Assembly: GCA_035610835.1 (NCBI GenBank)
Contig: CM069459.1
Location: 54,293,316-54,357,315 of the forward strand
Length of the DNA: 64,000 nucleotides
Origin: Ophiura sarsii
Taxonomy: Eukaryota; Echinodermata; Ophiuroidea; Amphilepidida; Ophiuridae
Reading direction: 5' to 3'
In this document: piece after piece, positions 22,095 through 33,480 of the stretch
Position numbering within the stretch: position 1 is the stretch's first letter
Layout: every line of letters begins with the position of its first letter
Position numbers and translations under genes: made by a program
The notes under the pieces: model-generated
The model's input: only the letters and a program-made list of their open reading frames with translations
What the model was told of the DNA's origin: nothing
Databases searched by the model: none

Positions 22095-22223
22095 CTTCAC
22101 ACCCCAGTATTTCAAACCGCAGGCTTATGAGGTTGTTCCACTCAGTAGGACGTATTCTGATACGAATTACCCGAACCTTAGACGGGAATAAGCTTGTAAC
22201 GTAACTATTTCTGTCTGAATTCC
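22095..22223 (-). pseudogene. F5/8C second exon, unit 2, one base deleted
   Basis: Same splice sites as 15315-15444, but 129 bp instead of 130: the run after the acceptor reads ggaattc rather than ggaaattc. The upstream exon ends in phase 0, so translation enters the wrong frame and meets a stop after about 18 codons. The remaining text still encodes SDRNSYVTSLF...ISLRFEILGC in the other frame. Either the duplicate domain is decaying or the base is an assembly error in a T run. The F5/8C module is phase 1-1, so skipping both unit 2 exons would keep gene B in frame. Confidence 0.85.
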
Positions 22224-22321
22224 CTGAATGACCTATATTTATTATGGTAATATTAGGAAGAAAAAAGTGCATTATTATGTCATTAATCTTAGGTATATTA
22301 TAGGCCAAACTAGTGACATAG

Positions 22322-22344
22322 CCCCCCCCCCCCCCCCCCCCCCT
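22322..22344. repeat. Poly-C tract
   Basis: Pure C run in the intron between the two F5/8C exons of unit 2. Confidence 0.95.
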
Positions 22345-24011
22345 CCCCGGCCTAAAATAAGGATCTTGAAGTAACAATCTCGACTGCACATTTCTTTGGC
22401 AACTGTGACACCAACGCCCTGTGAAGCTTTTTTACCTTTTACCAACATTGAACTTAGTCCGCTAAAACACATTATTCGCTAAAGTCATAAGTTAGGCCCT
22501 ATAGATGATATAAATATTGTATAGGACTAGGCCTATGTGTTTACAACGCATGATACATGTTCCAAGATATTAAGGGCAGATCTAGGATTTTCAAGAGGAG
22601 GGGATTTTTTTAAACTGAATTTTGCGAGCGCGGGACTCGAGTATCCGGGGGTCCAGGGGGAGGCTGTCCACCTGCGGGGGTTTAGAGGGGGCATAGCCCC
22701 TTCGCTATGGGACATTTTATGAATTTAGTCCGCTAAATCCCTTTTTTTTAAACTATTAAACATCCTTTTCCTGAAATCTCATCTAAATCAAAAACACTTA
22801 AAATTGTAAGTTATAATGTTGACATACGCTCGTATTCTTGTACTTCTTCTGTTTGGTAACGTTAACATATGTAGTTATAAATAGAAAGACAACACATTAT
22901 TTGGTTTTGGTTTTAATTATCGTTTCACAAAATGAAGTCCAACTTGATATGATTAGCAATGGGCGGGGTTGAAAGGGGGCAGAGCCCCCTGCCGTGGATT
23001 TTTAAAAAAAATAAGTCCATTAAAAACACCATTTTAGCTGTATTTTTCCTTCAAAATTACTCTAAATCCTCAATAAGTTACTCGATCAGAATAAATATGA
23101 AATTCTTTAGTAGGATCTTAATTACCATTGCTATTGTGTGAGCCATGGTTTAGTTCCGATCATCCAAGGTTATGTTATACTTCTGGACTTTGAAACTAAT
23201 AGTAAAAAATGTATTTCATACACTATTGTACCGTATCTTTTAGTTATGTCTCTTGATATATAGGCCTATTGTTATATCTGGTTTTGCTTCTCTTTTTTAG
23301 TTTGTTTACATTATTGGCAATCATTAGAAAGTAATTGATTGAAACTGATACTTTGTTGCTTTTTTATGACAACTTGAGTAATGGTTCAATCGGTAGTTCT
23401 ACATAGATGTTTCATTGTTACCACAACCTATAAAATTACCAAGAATGTGCATATTTTCTTCATAAAAGATCTTCATCGACACCAAAATGTGCTTGTGATT
23501 ATTCTAGAGATGTGTCTTTTTGTAAAGCTTGTTTTGCAGTAAACACAATTAAAACCAACTATTATGGAAGCTTCAAAGATGTAACTCTTGATTTTTGCTG
23601 ATCATTTTGTACACATTCTCATTACATGTATCTGGAGAAATGTTACACAAATCATATTACAAACTTCTGCCAATAGGCTAAATGTCAACACCAACAAAAT
23701 TGTATGGCTTCTTCGCATTAAAACACACTACCTGTATGACATATTCATGGGCAATGCATTCAATGGCAGAAAGGTGAGGAGGCACATTTATATTTCTGAA
23801 TTTATCATTTAATGCGTTCATGAACAATTTCAGTTTTTATTATTGAATGCTACGAGTTGTGTGCCAACACTTGAACTGCACATATTTTGGATTTCTACTG
23901 CACATTTTCCAATCTCAGCTGCACGTATGTGCTTGACAGCAAACTTATTTTAGGGGCCTGATGTAATTGTGTGGAAAAACTGAATTTATCACCGAATCAA
24001 CTTCATCTCAC

Positions 24012-24331
24012 CATATCATTCTGGTTTTCATCCTTAACATTCTGCCAATTAGAACTGTCATTGAATCCATATTGAACCTTGTATGCGGTTACCCAGTTAT
24101 CATAGGAATAGGGACTACCTTGTAATACTATTCCCGCAACATATTTTTGTGTATCAAAGTCCACCTGTATCCATTGCTCGAGGTTAGATTCTCCTGCTGC
24201 CCAACAGCTCTGACCATCCAATCTCCCTTCAGTCGTATCATAATTGTTACTACTGGTATAAACACTCGACGACGTTAACTGGCTGTCTTCTATCCTTCCA
24301 TCTTTCATTCCAAGTGGGTTATTACAACCAT
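24012..24331 (-). CDS. Gene B F5/8C domain, first exon (unit 2)
   Basis: Duplicate of 17423-17742 with the same length (320 bp), splice borders and phases (1 to 0). The peptide is intact, from GCNNPLGMKDGRIED to NWQNVKDENQNDM, with two residue changes relative to unit 1 (GSP, FND). It is the nearest downstream exon to the signal-peptide exon at 33354-33402, whose donor is phase 1; joining them would place the domain directly after the signal peptide. Its partner exon at 22095-22223 is frameshifted, so use of this copy in mature protein is doubtful. Confidence 0.88.
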
Positions 24332-24410
24332 CTGAAACTGAAAAACGTTATGATATAGAATAATAATTATATGGATACACATTTTTTAAATAGAATTGAT
24401 AAAATACATA

Positions 24411-24863
24411 CAGCGTGTTTTTATTAAGCAAACCGGCTTTTACCCGTCTTATAAAAAGCAGGATAAAAGCCGGTTGCTCGTGTGAGAGACGTGTTTTTAT
24501 TGCAGTTCGATAAACAAACTTGCCGGCTTCCGCTGACCTCATTATAATAAATGCCAGCGAAAGGTCATACACATCTGTTTGCATTTAATTGTCAGGTGAT
24601 CGTGCATCGTATGCCCACTTCCGCTTTTCCACCGGCAAACGCGCTGAGCAGGAACCGTGCGTGTTTATACTGACGAAAGACTGCTTTTCCTAACCGGATT
24701 CAACCGCTATTATCCTTGGTTTCGAAGGATAAAAGGCATCTAAAATCCAGGAGAAATAAACCGGTATGAGCGGGCAAATGCCGGTGGTGGTGTGTTTTTA
24801 CTGGGGGATTTTAATCCGTTAGCAGTCATATGCCTGTTTTTTTTCTTCAGTAAAAACACGCTG
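24411..24863. mobile_element. 453-bp DNA transposon (MITE) with ATA target duplication, absent from unit 1
   Basis: Perfect 13-bp inverted ends CAGCGTGTTTTTA and TAAAAACACGCTG, with ATA on both sides (24408-24410 and 24864-24866). The unit 1 counterpart has a single ATA and no insert. The interior is more GC-rich than the surroundings and has subterminal hairpins (aaccggcttttacc ... ggataaaagccggtt near 24430-24475) and repeats of CGTGTTTTTATT. No ORF resembles a transposase. A 3-bp target duplication fits several superfamilies (Chapaev3/CMC-like, Zator, Harbinger-like); I do not assign one. Confidence 0.93.
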
Positions 24864-27800
24864 ATAGAGTGCTCAAATAATTTTCCAGGTAATAATGCTC
24901 ATTGCTTCAAGGGTATATAGGTATATTAAATGATAGAATTATGATAAACACTGTTAAAAAGATATTGCCCATGTAGCCTAGGACATGTAACCGAATAAAA
25001 GGGTGTACCTAGACAAAATTGCAACATAAACCATTTTTGATGTAATTGTTTCAAAATGCTCTTCCGAACATTATATTAAAAATCGATACAATTTGAAGTT
25101 GGGGAAAGAATGCTAATTTGCATAACAATATAATGGGTATATTTAGCCATATTAGTCGGGTAAATACAGGGGTTACCGTGCAACCCCACCACCCAGGACT
25201 CCCCCAAACTAACTTTCTTGACTCTTTTCATGGTCCTAAAACATATTCAGGATGTTATCAAAAACAATTTCGTGTTATTCAAGATGGCGTCCAAAATGGC
25301 CGCCAAAACTGGTCAAATTTCATAAAATGACGTATAGCAATCAAAATGCGTGGTGAAAGGAAAGTTGTAATAGTGGGATGTATGTATTAGACCCCTAAGA
25401 CACTCATATCCTGTAATTTTGCTTTGTTAACATACCTAAATCCAAGATGGCCACTAAAATGGCCGCCAAAATGGTAAAATTCCATAGAATTCCATATATC
25501 AACCAAAATGTATGATCAGAGTATAGTTTTAACAATGACATGTATGTCTTAGACCACTAGAAAGTCATATCCAGTATTTTTGCTTTGTTAACATACTTTA
25601 AATCCAAAATGTCCGCCAAAGTGAAGGTCAAAAATCCATAAAATTGCACAATATCATCCAAAATGTATGATGAAAACATAGTTGTAATAATGGGAAGTAT
25701 TAGACCACTAGTAACTCATGTCAAATATGTTTGCTTTGTTAACATACTTAAAATCCAAAATGGCTGCCAAAATGGCCCCATATTGGGTCCCAAAATGGCT
25801 GCAAAAAAAGTCAAATTCCATAAAATGGGATAATATCAACCAAAATGTACAATGAAAGTATAGTTTTAACAATGGGATGTTCGTTTTAGACCACTAGTAA
25901 CTCATATCCAGTATGTTCGCTTTGTAATGACATACCTTTAAACCAAGATGGCTGCCAAAATGGCCGTTGTAAAAATAGTCTATCAGAGTATTATTATAAT
26001 AATAATAATCAGTATTTATATAGCGCCTTTTCCAAAGGGCTCAAAGCGCTATACTTTTGCAGTACATTCACTGCTAAGCTATTGCTTTTGATATGAGATC
26101 CACCTCTGACAATTTTGATTATGTATGACTTTTCAAAATGGCTGCCAGATGGTTAAGTTGATGTTAAATGATTTTTAATATTGTAAATGCCTATACTAAT
26201 ATGACTATAATACCACTTAATCTATGGGACAGCATTCGCTATATTTCTATGATAAAGCCTAGGGCTGTATATCTAGTTTAAGTATTTAAAAATATCCGTT
26301 AGGTTGCAAAAGGTTAAAATAACTGAAAAGCAGTATTAGTTTATCATTAGTGTTACATTAGAAATGACCAAATTATTATATATAGGAGCCTATATCTTTT
26401 AATCCGCCAAGTAAACGTATTTGTACATGAGTAACATGACACGATATGAGTGAATGAATTTTGACAATGTAATGTTATTAAGATGGGCATCATAATGCCC
26501 ATATAATTAGAATTACCTGAAATGGACAATAAAACTACCTCCAAATGGTCAAAACAATTACCAAGGTGGCCAGTATTGATCTTGATATGGTCAGAAATAG
26601 CTGATTCGACATCATCCAGTACTAACTAAATACCTGTATCTAACTTTCCGAACAGATCGGTCAGTGATGTTATGGTGTTAATTATTGACTTGAAAAACCT
26701 ACCTTAGTAATTGAAAAATCCATCCAATAGGATCAACAAGCAGTTAAAGTTGTCCAAACCAGTATTCATGGCCATTCATACATCGTGAGTTGTATGAATT
26801 TATCAATGAACATAATAATCAGAGATAGTATCCAATATCCTTTATAATATCTTAAAGAGTATGCAAATACGCTTACTGAGTAGATTAAAAGCTATAGATA
26901 TAATAATTTATTAATAATGTAACACTTAAACAATGAACTAATACAGCTTTTAAGTTATTTTAACCAGCAATCCGGATATTTTATAAATACTCAAACTAGA
27001 TCTACAGCCCCAAGGCTTTATGATATATAGTAAATTATATCCCATTAGATTTGGAGTATTGGTATTATACAGTATGGTCATTTACAATACAAAACAATTG
27101 ATTTAGGTCATTTAGCATCAACTTCAACCATCTGGCAGCCATTTTGGAAAGTGATACCGAATAAAAATTGTCACAGAGGGGGGTCTCATACAATTAAAAG
27201 CAATAGTTTTGCAGTTTAGAACATAATACAAAATTGTATTTGGTGAATGCGATGCACTCTTATAGCCATTTTGGGGCCATTTTGGCGGCCACTTTGGTTA
27301 TCAAGTATGTTAACAAAGCCAAAATACTGGATATTAGTTTCTAGTGGTCTAACATACATTCCATTGTTAAAACTATACTCTGATTATACATGTTGGTTGA
27401 TATATGCCATTTTATGTAATTTTACCATTTTTTGCGGCCATCTTGGATTTTGGTATGTTAACAAAGCAAAACTACTGGATATTATTAGTTATTAAATTAT
27501 TAACTTACTCAATATGTGGAAGCAGCACGATTTAGGGACGCACCATTAGATATCCAAGGGGGGGGGGCATGGAAGTTGGGGTTAGGCTGAATTTTTTTTC
27601 TTTCACCACCAGGGCTTAACACATTTTTTTTGGCCAGTAGAGGCACATTCTTTTTGGCCAGTAGAGGCACATTTTTTTTTTCATAGCCAAAGGAGGCAAC
27701 TTTTTTTTTTCAAAGCCAAAGGAGGCAACTTTTTTTTCTTCAAAGCCAAAGGAGGCAACAATTTTTTTTAAGGTGATTTATTTTCCTTCCATCAACCAAG

Positions 27801-28254
27801 ATTTGAATGACGGCCAGATTCATAACTTTGTAGTTGAGCAATGAACATGTGGTACTAGGATCTGCATGTGTTTTACCGACAAACATTCTCTGATATAATG
27901 ACATTTTGTGTGCCATTTTATGCTAAAACTGTCAAATTTGGTATAATACTAACTGATTTGGTATGAAAATGCGCGCTTGCGGGCAAAATTTAGCTGTTTT
28001 ATGCTAAAAGGGTTAACATTTGGTATAATTTAACCTAATTTAGTAAGAAAATGTGCGCACAGCTCGGAGAAATTGCCTTTTTTATGCTAGAATTGTCTAT
28101 TTTGTCTAATTTTAATTAAATTGAATTTATTTGGGGGGCAAGGTGGGGGCAAAACAATATTTTTTTTGGAAGCTCTGGAAGCTCATGTGTTTTCGGCGTT
28201 TTTAAGGCAAAGATTCAGCATTCTGAAGCAAGAAGAATTAGGGTGGGTCGAGAT

Positions 28255-28580
28255 CCATTATAATGTTGAAACCTGTATAAAAAATGTGCGCGAAGCGCGC
28301 AAATATTTTCAGTTTATGAACTATAACGGTCCTGAAAAATTGCCTGAAGCCATCTTGTTAAGCTTAAATGTTGAAACATTGGAACTGATATGCGCGAAGC
28401 GCGCACAAATTGTGAATTGTGATTTTTTACACTAAAATGGTACAGTATGACGTTTTAATCGTCCTCCACATAATATTTAGAATATTCGGTGTCGTTCAAG
28501 AGCCATTATAATATTGACACCTGCAGAAAAATGTGTGGAAAGCGCGCAAAATATTTCAGCATGAACTAAAATGGTCATGG
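28255..28580. repeat. Repeat with GCGCGAAGCGCGC palindromes
   Basis: 'atgtgcgcgaagcgcgcaaa', 'tgcctgaagccatcttgttaagctt' and 'atgttgaaacattggaactgatatgcgcgaagcgcgcac' match the arrays at 37845-38800 and 39760-40525. It sits just outside the right breakpoint of the 7-kb duplication. Confidence 0.7.
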
Positions 28581-28970
28581 AAAACTTTCTTGAACTTTTT
28601 GTCTTGAATAATGAAACATTGAAGCCTGCTGCTGTTTAAAATCTTCAAAACCCATTAGTTTCAATTGTCTGCTATTGGACTGCTATATTCCGAATCCAAA
28701 TGCAACATTTAGATGCTTTTATAATTGCTAGAATGTACAAAGCCCCAAATGTTCCTAAGTATAAACAAGATGTTGTTGGATAAGTGTTGGGTTACAATCA
28801 TTTTGATACAGACTATAAAAATGATGAAAATGCCATTGTCTAGAGAGGATATTTTTTGAAACAAGTATCTTACCAGTTTTGATACAGTAATTTTTTTTTT
28901 AAGCATTGATTAGGCATTTTGGTAAAGTAGCGCTTGATATTTTTGCCCATTGAGTAGAGGTGATATATAT
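28581..28970. other. No recognised feature
   Basis: AT-rich single-copy-looking stretch within the presumed first intron of gene B. Confidence 0.4.
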
Positions 28971-28974
28971 ATGT

Positions 28975-29095
28975 GTTTACCATGAGCAGGTCATCTTTTA
29001 TTTTTTTACCATGAGTAGATCATCTTTTTTTTTAACCCTGTGCAGGTCATCTTCTTTTTTTTTAACCATGAGCAGATCATCTTTTATTTCTTTCC
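28975..29095. repeat. T-rich minisatellite, about 33-bp unit x 4
   Basis: Units of 'accatgagcaggtcatctttt' followed by an oligo-T spacer. A purine-rich stretch (29125-29250) comes next. Confidence 0.8.
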
Positions 29096-29319
29096 TTTAT
29101 GTAAATGGATTTTTTTTAAATTTTAAAAAGATAAAGAAAAAAAGGGGAAAAGAAAAAGAAGAAAAAAGAAAGAAAAAAAGGGAAATAGTTAGTAAGAAGA
29201 GGGGACAAACGAAAAAGAAAAGAAAAGGGTGGGGTACTAAAAGATGGGGGAGGCATGCGAGGGACATAAGAACGTTTGGAGTTATTGGACGACGGTCCGG
29301 ATATATACGCGTACGTTGA

Positions 29320-30680
29320 CGATAAATCTGATATTTTTTAGGTAACTAGTATAATAACTATCGATGCTTTTTTAAACCTAGAGCTTTTTCAACACAACAA
29401 TTTTAAATCAAGAATATATAATGTATATCGAAGGCTCATAAACAAAAGGCCTCATCTCCATTTTTTCAAAAATGAGATTTTGGTATCAAAATGTTCAGAA
29501 AGAAATTATATTTCCCGGAACACACAGCCTATCTCCATAACACAACCCCTTTCAAAGTAATAGCCAGTATCACAAGGTCGCATCTCTATCTCCCCAAAGT
29601 GTTAAAAAATCTTCAATAGGCTTTTTCTCAAAATGATCAAAATGGATATAAGGCCTTTTGTTTCTGAGCCCTCGATATATCAGTATACACAATTTCTTTC
29701 TGGCATAGGCCTATATTAAAAGCCAATATTGATTGCAAATGAAGTGATTGCTTTTCAATAAAATATCGGTCAAAAGTACACACCAAATCGCACGTACCAA
29801 ATGGGTTCGAAAACCGAGAAAATAATCAAATTATGAGGGGGGGGGGCACAGACTCCCCCTCAGACTCCCCCCTGTCCGCGCTTTTATACTTAAATCAAGA
29901 AAATATCAGTTTATGGTCAACGTCTTAATTGCATTGATAAAAAACAAAATATTTTTTTGGAAATGAAGAGGTGGCTTTTCAATAAAATGTTGGTCAAAAG
30001 TATACACCAGATTGCACCAAATGAGTTCGTAAATTTAAAGAAAATTCAATTCTGAGGGGGCACATCCACCCCAGACTCCCCCTGTTCGAGCTTTTAAACC
30101 ATCTCTGGTCACAGGTCACTAATAGGTATATCAAATAAGGTGGGGCCGTTGTCAAAAAAACATAACATTTTTGGTATCATATTGAAGACAAATGTATCCA
30201 GCTACCGAATAAAAAAAGGATTAAAGCCACATGTTTAGCAACAGTGAAGTTATCAATCTAAACGTCGAGTGAGTCAAGGGTGGGGCCGGTGAATGTGGCG
30301 CCCATAGATTTCTACACAAAATAGCGGAAAACTAGAACTTTTGAAATTGATGCCATTTTAAAAGTATACATAGGAAAGTGTTCAAACTTCTTATATGTGT
30401 TAATAACATGTGCCTGCTACTATGAATAATAATATTGAATTGTTATCTAGACATTCTCTACTAGAATATGATGTTCAATTCAGGGAGTGTTTTAATGTAA
30501 AAAATACACAGTTTTATTCATTTTATTGATTAAACAATGGCCAAATCGCAGTCTCTCTATTTCATTTGTGTGACTCTTCGGTCCTTTTCTACCCTGGGTA
30601 GTAAAACATTAAACTAAAAAAGCCAGAAGTGTTTCTTCACAGAATTGTTCATAGATTCATGAAAAATTTGCTATTTAGAA
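29320..30680. other. Intronic stretch, no gene recognised
   Basis: It has a short diverged duplication: 'ggcttttcaataaaatgttggtcaaaagtatacacca' near 29970 recurs near 29750 and 31300, each time near 'cagactccccc' text. I see no coding feature. Confidence 0.4.
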
Positions 30681-30689
30681 CTATTTTGG

Positions 30690-31045
30690 ACCACCCTGTA
30701 TTCAAAATAAAAGGAACTTTAACGATATTCATGTAGTTCATTTTGATAACCATTTTCTTTTAAATTAAATAGTCCATGCTAACTAAATTTCATAGAATAT
30801 TATAATATACAAACCTTTATTTTATTCATTATTTCATCATAATTTTAGACACCCTGTACTTTTCCTGTGTACATTTTGGGCAAGTGGTTCTTAGCAAATT
30901 TGGTAGCACCTTCTGCGTTTGTTCTGATTTTGGTGACTATCTTTAGCTAAACCCTAATTGTACAAAATATCAAAATATTTTGTGAGGAGCAAAAACTATC
31001 AACTTTGTTTATGTTCCACCCTGTAAACATTTTACACACCCTGTA
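30690..31045. repeat. Cluster of mariner-like termini 'CACCCTGTA' in one orientation
   Basis: CACCCTGTA occurs at about 30692, 30850, 31017 and 31037. The first two gaps are about 158 and 166 bp. It is the opposite orientation of the cluster at 41405-41940. Confidence 0.6.
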
Positions 31046-31976
31046 TAATTTGATTCTTTTTTGCAAAAATGAAAAACCTTGAATCATAAGCTTTCCAACA
31101 ATATATAATTTGTGGGTCATTAAGTATGTAAAACTGAAGTTCTGTCCCGTTTAATCAGAATTGGTGCATTTCTCAACATTATTAGAAGTGAAACATTTTT
31201 TGGGACCAGTTTGTGACTTCTGACCCTCTACTTAAATCAAGAAAATATCAGTATATGCTCCACTTCTTTCTTGCAAAATATTGATTGGAAATGAAGAGGT
31301 GGCTTTCGATAAAATGTTGGTCAAAAACAAGGAGTTATCATAGTTAACCGAAGGAGGCACTAGGAATAAAAGTCGATAGTGGCAAGTGCTTCTTTTCAAC
31401 AGACAATAGACACTCCACTTCACGCGTCTGTATTACCACGGTCGACGGTCCCCTTTCAACCGAGGTCTGTCCCTGGAAATCCTCTTAGTACGTCACAAGA
31501 TCGATATGCTAATGAGGCAATTCGTGAGGAAACCGCTGAACTAAATCACTTCCGCATACAAACAAGTCTCGTTCTCATCTTCTTTGCATCTCGCTTGAGT
31601 AGTTTTCGTTTACGAAACTGTTGTTTTCAAATTATTGAATTCAACAGCTTTCGTACGATACCAACATTATTGTAGTGCGATTTTCGATTGATAAGTTGCT
31701 GTTTTACCGATATTTTTGTATTTTTCAACCAAAAAATAATTAGTTTCTTGTTATTTATCAAAATAGTCGCACATAATGTTAGAAATTAACGTGAACACGA
31801 TGTTTTTAGCTGCATTTCGATGCACAGATGGCGACCGTATGATACCGTATGGCAAAGTTAATTAAGATTTTGCACATCGAGTTCAATATCGGAACATTTT
31901 AAATTCCTCCGATAAAAAGCAGAATTTAATTTCAGGAAATGTGGAAGCATTACAGATGAAGGCCTTTAGTTTCAGC

Positions 31977-32009
31977 AGGAAAGGTGAGAAGTCTCTTCTC
32001 ACCTTTCCT
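31977..32009. repeat. Perfect hairpin, 15-bp arms, 3-nt loop
   Basis: AGGAAAGGTGAGAAG, loop TCT, exact complement. No coding context. Confidence 0.95.
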
Positions 32010-32054
32010 GGTTTCAGATAACCATTTTTAGATTTTAAAATACTGTAGTTAAAT

Positions 32055-32084
32055 CAAGGAGTTATCATAGTTAATAACTCCTTG
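32055..32084. repeat. Hairpin CAAGGAGTTAT with inverse copy
   Basis: 11-bp arms (32055-32065 and 32074-32084). The left arm plus 'catagtta' also occurs in direct orientation at 31328-31350, so 31328-32084 could be a small element whose termini carry this motif. Confidence 0.7.
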
Positions 32085-32099
32085 GTTAAATTTACAATT

Positions 32100-32855
32100 A
32101 AAATACTAAATAATAGCCTAAAAGCTTTTTCATTTTTTTTTTCAGAACTCGGAGTCTGATGATTATTAAAGCTAAAGCATGAAAGTCTCAGATATTTTAC
32201 TTAGAATGCATTATCATTAATATTTTTTGTCTTGGGTGTTTCAAAAATACAAGCGTTTCGTAAAAGAAATAATGAAGAAGCTGGGAAAAGGATGGTGCTT
32301 GGAATAAGTAGGATGGAGTGGGCGGCATTTGTGTTAGTGGGCAGATTGGATGTTTGATCCATCCGTGTTTTTAGGTGAGATATCGGCCGAAAAGTGTATT
32401 TTGTTTTTGAACAATTGGGGCTTTTTCACCAAAAATATTGGAATTTGGCCGGGGAATTTAGAGGTTGTTATGAATAATAATAAAGGAGCAGCTAAGGTCA
32501 CCTTTTCTGAACAGAATGGAGGAGTTTGAATGGCATACAAAATAACAAAATGAAGATCTTTGAACATTTATATTTGCGTTGGGGTGTACAATTCTTTGTG
32601 TTTTGTGTGTCATATATGTTGTCATCGTGTACAATTTCTTGTCATTGTGTTGTGCAATATAAATCATCTTTTTCGTCAAGCCCACACACTGCCACCAAAT
32701 GGAACCATTCACCGCCGTATTTGCCGGGGTATTTGCACTCCACTCGTCCCGTTGCACCCGATCATATTTTTGGACGGGGGCTTTGCACAAACACAGTATT
32801 TGTCATTCTCTGTAAGAGATGCCACATGGAATCAATGAAACTGTTGAAAACCTGA
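32100..32855. other. No recognised gene
   Basis: Several overlapping short frames on both strands near 32460-32850 show no family resemblance. Confidence 0.4.
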
Positions 32856-33353
32856 AAATTCACATGATTTTTGAACAAAAACTTCACATAAAAACTGGAA
32901 TTTTGAGTGATTAGAAAGCCTGAACTCAAGTAAAACAGAAAAACACCATCTGAAGTGATAGAAAGTGCGCTTCATTCAAATACATCAACGATTGATTTAG
33001 TTTGACCATTCCATGGATTGGCTTTAAAAAGGGCTTTACTAAGGTTGTAAAATGATAACGCAATGGTCGATTTTCAAAATTATTTCTTCTTTTAATTAAC
33101 ACCAAATTGTGGGTCTTTTCAGCAGTACCAATGGCTTTTAAAAGCATGCCTGACATTTTCATGACGCTTTTGAGAAAGATATCTGATACCGAAAGATATC
33201 TGTTACGAACAACAGTTTTTATACTTCTGACTTGTTTAGGAATAAAAGGAGTGTGTGGGTTCGAATCTTTCTAACAATTACAACTGAAGCGTTCCATTTT
33301 ATTGCTGATATAGGCTCACACAAACTCCCTTACGTTTCAAATTAAAAACTTAC

Positions 33354-33402
33354 CGGTAGATATGACCAGCAGAACTAGCCATTTCGTGACCAAGTCCATC
33401 AT
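33354..33402 (-). CDS. Gene B first coding exon: signal peptide
   Basis: Minus-strand exon with start ATG ATG at 33402-33397 and donor ATCTACCG followed by GTAAGT, 49 bp, phase 1. The peptide MMDLVTKWLVLLVIST has a charged N-region (D, K) and a hydrophobic core WLVLLVI, as in a secretory signal peptide. The phase-1 donor fits the phase-1 acceptor of the F5/8C exons. The paralogous exon at 59193-59241 differs by one residue (W to C), which supports real coding constraint. The distance to the nearest F5/8C exon is about 9 kb, so the link is an inference from strand, order and phase. Confidence 0.7.
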
Positions 33403-33480
33403 TACAAAAATTGTCCTCTTCAGACCGGCTCACAGAGGCATTGTTTTTATGATAGTCATACTATAAATTACACTAGTCCT
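33403..33480 (-). promoter_or_regulatory. Candidate core promoter and 5' UTR of gene B
   Basis: Reading the minus strand, a CATAAAAAC box (33443-33451) lies about 45 bp upstream of the start codon and a second AT box (atttatag, near 33461-33468) a little further up. Both are conserved in the duplicate at 59242-59320, while flanking bases drift. No experimental start site is visible. Confidence 0.35.

Larger units (their letters stand above)
21203..28238. repeat. Tandem segmental duplication, unit 2 (7.0 kb)
   Basis: Direct head-to-tail copy of 14263-21202. Its left breakpoint falls inside the left arm of the foldback element, so the outermost bases of that arm are missing here. Private features are the frameshifted exon at 22095-22223 and the transposon at 24411-24863. 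Confidence 0.95.
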
